10,175 bases of DNA from Candidatus Diapherotrites archaeon CG08_land_8_20_14_0_20_34_12 (GTDB lineage Archaea; Iainarchaeota; Iainarchaeia; Iainarchaeales; 0-14-0-20-34-12), in NCBI GenBank assembly GCA_002779065.1, contig PEXL01000054.1:1-10175 (forward strand), in the 5' to 3' direction. Of this stretch, positions 5,579 through 10,175 are shown piece after piece. Under the pieces are notes generated by a model, which saw only the letters and a list, made by a program, of their open reading frames with translations, had not been told where the DNA came from and searched no databases. The translations under genes and the position numbers were made by a program. Positions within the stretch are counted from its first letter, which is position 1. Every line of letters starts with the position of its first letter.

Positions 5579-6367
5579 ATGGAATCTGATAGCGCATTAT
5601 GGGAACTTAAAAAAGAAAAAGTATTGGCAAAAATGAGGGAAAACAAAAGAATTGATGATCGTGATTTTTTACAATACCGAGATATTAAAATTGAACAAGG
5701 ATTATTTCAGAATGCAGAAGGTTCTTGTAAAGTAACTTTGGGCGAGACAGTTGTTTATGCCGGGGTAAAAATGGTTCCAGGGGATCCATATCCTGACATG
5801 CCTGATGAAGGCACAATTTCTGTTTTAGCAGAATTTATGCCTTTGGCTTCCCCAACATTTGAACCAGGGCCACCATCCAAAGAATCAAATGAATTAGCAA
5901 GGGTTGTAGATCGTGGAATTAGGGGGGGGAAATGCCTTGACTCAAAAGCTCTTTGCATTAGAGCAGGAGAAAAAGTTTGGGTTGTTTTCATCGATATGTA
6001 TATTGCAAATGATGGCGGAAATCTTTTTGATGCAGGATCATTAGCTTCAGTAGGTGCTTTGTTAAATGCAAAGATCCCGAAATATGAAGATGATAAACTT
6101 GTTCAAGGAGAATATTCTGGAGATCTTGAGGTAAAGACATTGCCAATATTGACAACTTGTGCAAAGATAGGCAATACAATTATTGCTGACCCTTCATTAG
6201 TTGAAGAAAAAGCAATGTCAGCAAGATTTTCTGCCACAACATTGGAAGATGGCAGAATATGTGCAATCCAGAAAGGAGGAGCCTATTCCTTTACAAAGGA
6301 TGAGGTAAAGCGCATAATGGATATTTCAATGGAAAAAGGAAAGGAACTGAGGAATTTGCTGAGGTGA
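5579..6367 (+). CDS. rrp42: Exosome complex component Rrp42 (non-catalytic)
   Basis: This 262-residue RNase PH-like subunit pairs with Rrp41 to form the trimer-of-dimers ring. The archaeal Rrp42 signature is clear: DEGTISVLAEFMPLASPTF (76-94), EPGPPSKESNELARVVDRG (95-113), then D-P-S-L-V-E-E-K (204-211). The acidic catalytic motif of Rrp41 is replaced, as expected for the inactive partner, which still contributes to RNA binding. The ATG follows the rrp41 stop codon directly (TAAATG), so the two subunits, needed in equal amounts, are probably translationally coupled. Its own TGA stop lies within the GAGGTGA ribosome binding site of the next gene. Confidence 0.95.
   Translation: MESDSALWELKKEKVLAKMRENKRIDDRDFLQYRDIKIEQGLFQNAEGSCKVTLGETVVYAGVKMVPGDPYPDMPDEGTISVLAEFMPLASPTFEPGPPSKESNELARVVDRGIRGGKCLDSKALCIRAGEKVWVVFIDMYIANDGGNLFDAGSLASVGALLNAKIPKYEDDKLVQGEYSGDLEVKTLPILTTCAKIGNTIIADPSLVEEKAMSARFSATTLEDGRICAIQKGGAYSFTKDEVKRIMDISMEKGKELRNLLR
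6361..6367 (+). promoter_or_regulatory. Ribosome binding site of rpl37ae embedded in the rrp42 stop
   Basis: GAGGTGA contains the last bases of rrp42 including its TGA stop (6365-6367). It lies six bases before GTG at 6373, which fits that GTG as the L37Ae start. The in-frame GTG at 6364 falls inside this site and is therefore an unlikely start. Confidence 0.7.
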
Positions 6368-6372
6368 AGGAC

Positions 6373-6948
6373 GTGGGTAGCACTAAAAAAGTAAAAATGG
6401 CAGGACGTTTTGGTAGCAGGTATGGCACAAAGATAAGGCAAAGATTAGTTGATGTGGAAACTGAACAAAGAAAGAAACATAAATGTCCAAAATGCGAACA
6501 ATTCAGGGTTAAGAGATTAGGCGCAGGATTATTTAAATGCAGAAAATGCGGTGCAAAATTTAGTGGAGGGACTTATACCCCGGAAACTAATGTAGGCGTA
6601 ATAATCTCAAAGATGGTTCAGCAGAAGCAGTTCTTCCCTTTAATGAAAGAACTTCTTGAAACAAAAGAATCTGAAGAAATAGTTGAAGAAGTTACTGAAA
6701 CAAAAGAAGAAAAATCAGAAGAAAAAAAACCAAAGAAAGAACGTAAAAAGAAATCAAAAAAATCAGATAAAGTAGCAGAAGTTATGTTAGCTGATAAAGT
6801 AGAGGAAGGAACAGGAGAAGATGAATCTGTTGAAGCTGAGGAAGATTCTTTAGAATCTGAGGAATCAGAAGATTCTTTAGGACCTGAGGAATCAGAAGAA
6901 AATTCTTCAGAAGAATCGGAAGAAGCAGGGGATGATTCAGATGTATAA
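6373..6948 (+). CDS. rpl37ae: Large ribosomal subunit protein L37Ae (eL43) with a long charged C-terminal extension
   Basis: Residues 1-72 are a standard eL43: a basic N-terminus, GRFGSRYGTKIRQR (11-24), a C4 zinc ribbon with C38-x2-C41 and C56-x2-C59, and F-S-G-G-T-Y-T-P-E-T (63-72). Archaeal homologues usually end soon after this. Here there is a helix-like continuation (73-97) and then a low-complexity extension: Lys/Glu-rich at about 98-143 (with KKERKKKSKK inside) and strongly acidic at about 141-191 (26 Asp/Glu, one Lys). The extension is about as long as the ribosomal domain. A near-perfect 27-bp coding duplication at 6841-6894 shows how it may have grown. The start is GTG at 6373, set by GAGGTGA upstream. 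The 3' end overlaps rpoP by eight bases. The role of the tail is unknown. Confidence 0.93.
   Translation: MGSTKKVKMAGRFGSRYGTKIRQRLVDVETEQRKKHKCPKCEQFRVKRLGAGLFKCRKCGAKFSGGTYTPETNVGVIISKMVQQKQFFPLMKELLETKESEEIVEEVTETKEEKSEEKKPKKERKKKSKKSDKVAEVMLADKVEEGTGEDESVEAEEDSLESEESEDSLGPEESEENSSEESEEAGDDSDV
6841..6894 (+). repeat. 27-bp tandem duplication in the acidic L37Ae tail
   Basis: Bases 6841-6867 and 6868-6894 are two copies of a 27-bp unit beginning GAAGATTCTTTAG and ending GAGGAATCA, with two mismatches. Each copy encodes nine residues of the form E-D-S-L-x2-E-E-S in frame with L37Ae. Confidence 0.85.
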
Positions 6949-7072
6949 ATGCATGTCTTGCGGAAAGCTTTTGGATGAATTGCCAAAGCCAATGATAAGA
7001 TGCCCTAACTGTGCAGGAAAGGTTTTATTCAAACAGAGAGCGCCAATAGTTAAAAATTTAATTGCCCACTGA
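6941..7072 (+). CDS. rpoP: DNA-directed RNA polymerase subunit P (Rpo12/RpoP)
   Basis: This small gene encodes 43 residues beginning M-Y-K-C-M-S-C-G-K and ending V-K-N-L-I-A-H. Four cysteines form a zinc ribbon: C4-x2-C7 and C21-x2-C24 (I-R-C-P-N-C-A-G). The continuation KVLFKQRAPIVK (27-38) matches the RpoP/Rpb12 pattern in which a basic strand follows the second Cys pair. RpoP is a small structural subunit of archaeal RNA polymerase. The ATG overlaps the end of rpl37ae (ATGTATAA, eight-base overlap), so translation is probably coupled. L37Ae-RpoP adjacency is conserved in archaea. The downstream ATG at codon 5 would lose the first Cys and is unlikely. Confidence 0.92.
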   Translation: MYKCMSCGKLLDELPKPMIRCPNCAGKVLFKQRAPIVKNLIAH

Positions 7073-7077
7073 CCGTC

Positions 7078-7112
7078 TTTTCTTTTTCTCTTTACAAAAG
7101 AGAAAAAGAAAA
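7078..7112 (+). terminator. 16-bp pyrimidine/purine hairpin after rpoP
   Basis: TTTTCTTTTTCTCTTT (7078-7093), loop ACA, and AAAGAGAAAAAGAAAA (7097-7112) form a perfect 16-bp stem starting five bases after the rpoP stop. The left arm is T-rich on the coding strand, which suits archaeal termination, so the large upstream unit may end here. The purine arm shares AAAGAGAAA-like content with the repeats that follow. Confidence 0.6.
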
Positions 7113-7117
7113 TACAG

Positions 7118-7267
7118 GTTGTCAAAAGAAAAGAGAAACTAGTTGCCAAAAGAAAAAGAGAAACTAGTTGTCAAAAGAAAAGAGAAACTAGTTGCCAAAA
7201 GAAAAAGAGAAACTAGTTGCCAAAAGAAAAGAGAAACTATGGTTTGCCAAGAGAAAAGAAAAATGTA
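7118..7267 (+). repeat. Tandem repeat array, 24/25-bp units, between rpoP and pcc1
   Basis: Five near-identical units follow head to tail: 7118-7141 (24 bp), 7142-7166 (25), 7167-7190 (24), 7191-7215 (25), 7216-7239 (24). A decayed sixth copy runs to about 7267. Each begins GTTGTC or GTTGCC, continues with a purine run of AAAAGAAAA(A)GAGAAA and ends CTA. Units 1-2 and 3-4 are identical 49-bp pairs. Units differ only by C/T at base 5 and by four or five A in the second A run. Each unit junction makes the palindrome AACTAGTT, at 7137, 7162, 7186 and 7211. The units are not CRISPR-like because there are no spacers. In one frame the 24-bp unit reads V-[VA]-K-R-K-E-K-L, but the 25-bp units break that frame. 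The function could be regulator binding, RNA-level control or neutral expansion. Confidence 0.9.
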
Positions 7268-7275
7268 GATAAAAT

Positions 7276-7509
7276 ATGTTCAGTCTTTCAGTAAAACTTT
7301 TGTTCACAGAAAAGGATTTTGCAAATAAGGTTGCGAAATTGTTAAAAGTAGATAATGATCACAAGCAATTCAGGTCTAAATCAAAAATAGATCTGAAAAA
7401 TAATTTGCTTTTAATAAAAATTAGTGCCGCTGATTTAACAGCAATAAGGGCAGCAATTAATTTTTACCTTAAAAGCATTATTCTCATCGAGGAATTGAAA
7501 TCTTTATAA
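7276..7509 (+). CDS. pcc1: KEOPS complex subunit Pcc1-like protein
   Basis: This 77-residue protein matches the small Pcc1 family in length and pattern: a strand at the start (MFSLSVKLLF), a helix with a basic face (12-24), a short strand K-I-D-L-K-N-N-L-L-L-I-K-I (37-49), and then the diagnostic S-A-A-D-L-T-A-I-R-A-A-I-N-F-Y-L (50-65). Pcc1 dimerises and binds Kae1 in KEOPS, which makes t6A37 on ANN-decoding tRNAs. The position between rpoP and pfdB is the usual archaeal one. There is no convincing ribosome binding site before the ATG at 7276, and the repeat array ends just upstream, so expression may differ from the upstream unit. The sequence is divergent in the first half. pfdB follows after 17 bp. 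Confidence 0.75.
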   Translation: MFSLSVKLLFTEKDFANKVAKLLKVDNDHKQFRSKSKIDLKNNLLLIKISAADLTAIRAAINFYLKSIILIEELKSL

Positions 7510-7510
7510 T

Positions 7511-7518
7511 AAGGAGGT
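7511..7518 (+). promoter_or_regulatory. Strong ribosome binding site of pfdB
   Basis: AAGGAGGT is the longest Shine-Dalgarno match in the window. It ends eight bases before ATG at 7527, whereas the in-frame TTG at 7521 is only two bases away, so the ATG is chosen as start. Confidence 0.75.
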
Positions 7519-7526
7519 TTTTGTAT

Positions 7527-7904
7527 ATGGATGAAGCAGCAATGCAGCAAAAAGTAATGGATTTTAGAAAAAGCAGGGAGCAGTTAATGATGATCTCTGG
7601 GCAGAAGCAGCAGATTCAGGCACAGGTTTTTGGAATAAATGAGGCATTAAAAGAACTGAAAGAAACAAAAGAGAAAAAAGTATACAAAGCAGTAGGGAAT
7701 ATTTTAATTTTGAAAGATGTTGGTGCAGTAACCACTGAATTGGGGGATACAGCAGAAAAATTTAATTTAAGAGTAACAACCCTGCAAAAGCAGGAAGATA
7801 CTTTGTTAGATAAATTAAATAAATTAAGAGCGGATATTGAGGGAGAAGCACAGAAGGCAGTTCCAAAAGAAGTAAAAGAAAAGGAAACAAAAAAGAGAAA
7901 GTAA
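7527..7904 (+). CDS. pfdB: Prefoldin subunit beta
   Basis: This 125-residue all-helical protein has the beta-prefoldin plan. An N-terminal coiled coil (about 3-45) carries Q-K-Q-Q-I-Q-A-Q (27-34). The hairpin core has KVYKAVGNILILKD (51-64), the family's x-V-Y-K-x-V-G-N-[IL]-L signature. A second coiled coil (about 70-110) includes L-R-V-T-T-L-Q-K-Q-E-D-T-L. The tail is Lys/Glu-rich (110-125). With the alpha subunit it forms the hexameric jellyfish-shaped chaperone that hands unfolded chains to the thermosome. It lies 17 bp after pcc1 and is followed by the DHH gene after 28 bp, as in many archaeal superoperons. Confidence 0.92.
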   Translation: MDEAAMQQKVMDFRKSREQLMMISGQKQQIQAQVFGINEALKELKETKEKKVYKAVGNILILKDVGAVTTELGDTAEKFNLRVTTLQKQEDTLLDKLNKLRADIEGEAQKAVPKEVKEKETKKRK

Positions 7905-7932
7905 TGCCTTTAGCATTATTTAGAGGAATGAA

Positions 7933-8943
7933 ATGAACCTAAAATTTCCATTTTCTTCATTATGTGGAAAAAAAGTTCTTTTGTTAACCCATAGATCTGC
8001 TGATGTGGATGCATTATCTTCATCAGCCTCCTTATATCTTATTTTTAAGGATAAATGTGACATAACCATTGGAATTCCTGATTCAATAAATGGTGATGCC
8101 AAGAAATTAGCACAGCATTATTCTATTCCTTACAAAATAAATCCTAATTTTGATAAATTTGATGCCATTATCCTTCTTGATTTAAATTCAGCTGAAATGC
8201 TTGCCTCCCTTTCCGAATCTTTTTCGGATTCAAAGGCAGAAAAATTCATTATTGACCATCATGAATTCTCAAAAAAACTCGTTTCAGATAAAAACAGTTT
8301 TATTGACCCTGATGCAATTTCCACGTCAACAATTTTATTCAATATGTTTAAAGAAAATAAAATTCCTTATGATAAAACTGTTGCGCAATTGCTTTTGTGC
8401 GGCATAATCACTGATTCTGGAAATTTCTATCATGCAGATAAAGAAATATTTATTGATGTTTATGAATTGCTTTCAAAGGCAGAGATGAGTTATTCTGAAA
8501 TTTTGAATATGCTTGCTTTGGAACAACATTACAGCGAGAAAATTGCTCGTTTGAAAGCAATGTGCCGCTTGAGCATTTTCAGGATAAATGATTATATTAT
8601 TGTTTTTAGCCATATAGGTTCTTTCAATTCTGACATCGCGCAGCTTTTTATTAAAATTGGCGCTGATATTTCCTTTGTATTTTCAGAGGTCTCAAAAACC
8701 GAGCTTGTTCTTTCAGCAAGGGCCAACATCACTGTACAAAAAAAAGAGAATTTTGACCTTGTTTCAGACATTATTGCCCCATTGCAGTCAAAATTTTCAG
8801 GCAGAGGCGGAGGGCACGCTGGTGCAGCAGCATTTGAATGCAAGGCAAAGCTCGAAGATGTTAAATCTTATTGTTTAGACCTGGTAAAAAAGAAATTAAC
8901 AAAAGGAAAAAAGGTTGAATTTAAGGAATATTCCTATGATTAA
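7933..8943 (+). CDS. DHH-DHHA1 family phosphoesterase (NrnA/RecJ-like)
   Basis: This 336-residue protein carries all the DHH metal-binding motifs: H20-x3-D24-x-D26-A in LLTHRSADVDA, D83 in ILLDLN, D108-H-H110 in IIDHHE, and D161 in GIITDSGNF. The DHHA1 substrate-binding domain ends with G290-R-G-G-G-H-A-G-A-A (290-299). The family uses two Mn2+ ions to hydrolyse phosphoesters; members cleave short oligoribonucleotides, pAp or cyclic dinucleotides. The substrate here cannot be told from sequence. Archaeal relatives next to prefoldin beta are often labelled exopolyphosphatase-related. Clean-up of short RNA left by the exosome would suit the neighbourhood, but that is inference. Start ATG 7933 follows GAGGAATGAA. 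Motifs and length look intact. Confidence 0.88.
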   Translation: MNLKFPFSSLCGKKVLLLTHRSADVDALSSSASLYLIFKDKCDITIGIPDSINGDAKKLAQHYSIPYKINPNFDKFDAIILLDLNSAEMLASLSESFSDSKAEKFIIDHHEFSKKLVSDKNSFIDPDAISTSTILFNMFKENKIPYDKTVAQLLLCGIITDSGNFYHADKEIFIDVYELLSKAEMSYSEILNMLALEQHYSEKIARLKAMCRLSIFRINDYIIVFSHIGSFNSDIAQLFIKIGADISFVFSEVSKTELVLSARANITVQKKENFDLVSDIIAPLQSKFSGRGGGHAGAAAFECKAKLEDVKSYCLDLVKKKLTKGKKVEFKEYSYD

Positions 8944-8953
8944 ATAATTTATG
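8940..8953 (+). promoter_or_regulatory. TATA-like element before the thiamine gene
   Basis: TTAAATAATTTATG overlaps the stop codon of the DHH gene. Its centre lies about 30 nt before the ATG at 8977, so a start site about 26 nt downstream would give an almost leaderless mRNA. No ribosome binding site is visible before that ATG. ATTGATTTTTATG at the start (8967-8979) is repeated exactly at thiC (10087-10099). Confidence 0.35.
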
Positions 8954-8976
8954 CTCACTAAAGCACATTGATTTTT

Positions 8977-10023
8977 ATGGATTCAAAAACATTGAATATT
9001 ATTGATGCAAATATTGACCGCGCGCTTGAAGGCCTTAGATTTATTGAAGATGTCTGCAGATTTATTCTGCAGGATAAGGAATTAAATGCTCGTTTGAAAA
9101 ATAGCAGACATCAAATCATCAACACCATTAAATTATTAGAATTAAATCGCACAGAATTAGCGATTGCAAGGGCGAAAGGGAATGATGTCGGTTCAACCAT
9201 CCTGCAAAAAGAGGAATTCACAAAGAATTTTGATGACCTTTTGCTCTCTAATTTCTCACGTGTGCAGGAATCTCTGCGCGCGCTTGAAGAACTTTCCAAG
9301 ATTTATTCTACAAATGCAGCAAAATCATTCAAATCCCTGCGATTTGATAATTATAAAATTCAAACAGATTTTTTAATCAAATACAAGAAAGCCAAAAGGA
9401 TGAAAATTTTTAATGATTCAAAAATTTATGCTGTTTTAACCCTTGAGGGTTCAAAAAGATATGTTCCTTTAGTGAAATCCTTGCTAAAAGCAGGCATAAA
9501 AGTAATCCAATTAAGGGCAAAAGGCCTTTCAGATAAAGAAATTCTCAAAATTGGAAAGAAGTTGATTTTACTCACTAAAAAATCAGATGCTTTGCTGATA
9601 ATTGATGATCGTCCAGATATTGCATTTGTAATAGGTGCTGATGGAGTCCATTTAGGGCAGGATGATTTGCCAGTAAAAGAGGCAAGGGTAATTTTAGGGC
9701 ATGAATTCATTGTTGGAAAAAGCACACATTCGGAAAAACAGATTGATTTAGCACTTAAAGAAAATCCTGATTATTTCAGTGTCGGGCCAATATTTGAAAC
9801 AAATACTGTTCCATACAAACCAGTCGGGCCCTCCCTTATAAAATATGCAAAAAATAAGACGATTCCATTTGTTGCAATCGGTGGCCTAACTGAAAAAACA
9901 ATGCACATAGCATTCAAAGCAGGTGCAAAAAGAATTGCGGTTGTAAAAGCGGTCTGCAATGCAGAAAATCCAGAAAAAGCAGCCAAAGAGATTCTGAAAA
10001 AAGCCGAAAAACTAGTAAAATAA
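8977..10023 (+). CDS. thiE: ThiD2-ThiE fusion: HMP-P kinase domain plus thiamine-phosphate synthase
   Basis: This 348-residue protein has two parts. Residues 1-140 match the ThiD2 domain (IIDANIDRALEGLRFIEDV at 8-26, F-I-L-Q-D-K-E-L, a conserved R-H, N-D-V-G-S, R-V-Q-E-S-L-R-A-L-E-E at 95-105). ThiD2 phosphorylates HMP-P to HMP-PP. Residues about 146-348 are a TIM-barrel ThiE, joining HMP-PP and thiazole phosphate: Q178-L-R-A-K182, D210-D-R212, GADGVHLGQDDLP (220-232), VGKSTHS (246-252), VGPIFETNT (269-277), AIGGL (300-304). The residue after T277 is Val where ThiE usually has Lys. ATG 8977 is preferred to the TTG at 8968 because the conserved domain starts at once. Archaea usually rely on ThiN rather than this fusion, so transfer from bacteria is plausible. 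thiC follows. Confidence 0.9.
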   Translation: MDSKTLNIIDANIDRALEGLRFIEDVCRFILQDKELNARLKNSRHQIINTIKLLELNRTELAIARAKGNDVGSTILQKEEFTKNFDDLLLSNFSRVQESLRALEELSKIYSTNAAKSFKSLRFDNYKIQTDFLIKYKKAKRMKIFNDSKIYAVLTLEGSKRYVPLVKSLLKAGIKVIQLRAKGLSDKEILKIGKKLILLTKKSDALLIIDDRPDIAFVIGADGVHLGQDDLPVKEARVILGHEFIVGKSTHSEKQIDLALKENPDYFSVGPIFETNTVPYKPVGPSLIKYAKNKTIPFVAIGGLTEKTMHIAFKAGAKRIAVVKAVCNAENPEKAAKEILKKAEKLVK

Positions 10024-10026
10024 TTA

Positions 10027-10096
10027 GGTTCTATTTATATTTCTTTTATTACTTGAATTATTTTCTAGATAAGAAATATTTGATTTATTGATTTTT
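10027..10096 (+). promoter_or_regulatory. thiE-thiC intergenic region: T-rich tract and thiC promoter
   Basis: The 73-bp gap holds a T-rich stretch (CTATTTATATTTCTTTTATT, 10031-10050) that may end thiE transcripts. GAAATATTTGATTTATTG (10073-10090), a TATA-like element, follows just upstream of the thiC ATG. There is no clear ribosome binding site. No TPP riboswitch core (such as CTGAGA) is seen. Confidence 0.35.
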
Positions 10097-10175
10097 ATGT
10101 CAACGCAAATTTTTTCAGCAAAAAAAGGGAAAATCACTGATGAAATCAAATTAGCTGCAATTTCTGAACGAATTG
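10097..10175 (+). CDS. thiC: Phosphomethylpyrimidine synthase ThiC, N-terminal fragment (cut by window edge)
   Basis: Twenty-six codons are visible before the window ends. The translation reads MSTQIFSAKKGKIT followed by D-E-I-K-L-A-A. It fits the archaeal/short ThiC N-terminus, T-Q-[ML]-x-x-A-[RK]-K-G-x-[IV]-T-x-E-[MI]-K. ThiC is a radical-SAM enzyme that converts AIR to HMP-P, the substrate of the ThiD2 domain encoded just upstream, so the pairing supports the call. The radical-SAM cysteines lie beyond the edge. The call is good but rests on a short stretch. Confidence 0.78.
   Translation, partial: MSTQIFSAKKGKITDEIKLAAISERI

Noticed and set aside
6618..6992. A 124-codon minus-strand open frame rich in Ser/Asp/Phe.
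   Set aside because: It is the complement of the acidic L37Ae tail. GAA/TCA-type codons read as TTC/TGA-free sequence on the other strand, which explains the length. L37Ae and RpoP account for the region.
7118..7267. CRISPR array.
   Set aside because: The 24/25-bp units are contiguous with no unique spacers, and no cas gene is present.
8201..8407. Plus-strand 68-codon open frame within the DHH gene, and similar short frames at 8657-8878 and 9164-9376.
   Set aside because: These are alternate frames of well-supported genes, with no independent start signals or family features.
8944..8976. TPP riboswitch ahead of the thiamine genes.
   Set aside because: The gap before thiE is only 33 bp, and the gap before thiC (10024-10096) lacks the conserved CTGAGA and related core. 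Neither can hold the structure.

Overview
The window comes from an AT-rich archaeal chromosome. The evidence is the gene content (archaeal 20S proteasome alpha subunit, SBDS, exosome Rrp4/Rrp41/Rrp42, ribosomal protein L37Ae, RNA polymerase subunit P, KEOPS Pcc1, prefoldin beta, RNase P protein Pop5/Rnp2, aIF2 beta) and the archaeal signals (TATA-like boxes, GGTGA-type ribosome binding sites). The low GC, compact spacing and charged protein tails suggest a DPANN-type lineage. That placement is inference and was not tested by phylogeny.

Layout. At 1-123 (minus) lies the 5' end of aIF2 beta. At 250-831 (plus) is a DedA/VTT-type membrane protein. At 1038-1844 (minus) is a presenilin/SPP-like intramembrane aspartyl protease. 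The convergent spacer between the last two holds a run of five back-to-back stem-loops (872-1006). From 1897 rightwards runs the conserved archaeal exosome/proteasome superoperon: rnp2, psmA, sbds, rrp4, rrp41, rrp42, rpl37ae, rpoP. A 203-bp gap follows, holding a 16-bp hairpin and an array of 24/25-bp tandem repeats. Then come pcc1, pfdB and a DHH-DHHA1 phosphoesterase. The right end is a thiamine block: a ThiD2-ThiE fusion (8977-10023) and the first 26 codons of thiC (10097 onward).

How the genes work together. The core block joins protein turnover (proteasome), tRNA 5' maturation (RNase P), 3'-5' RNA processing (exosome), large-subunit biogenesis (SBDS, L37Ae), transcription (RpoP), tRNA t6A modification (Pcc1/KEOPS) and co-translational folding (prefoldin). 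Gene junctions from rrp41 to rpoP abut or overlap, which suggests translational coupling. ThiC makes HMP-P; ThiD2 (HMP-P kinase) and ThiE (thiamine-phosphate synthase) would carry it on to thiamine phosphate.

Most unusual points. Two superoperon proteins carry long low-complexity tails with opposite charge: Rrp4 has an Arg/Gly/Phe-rich tail of about 90 residues, and L37Ae has a Lys-rich then strongly acidic extension of about 95 residues. The two non-coding arrays (872-1006 and 7078-7267) are the structures least explained by the genes. The thiamine fusion is of a type best known from bacteria. No mobile element, CRISPR array, tRNA or rRNA was seen.
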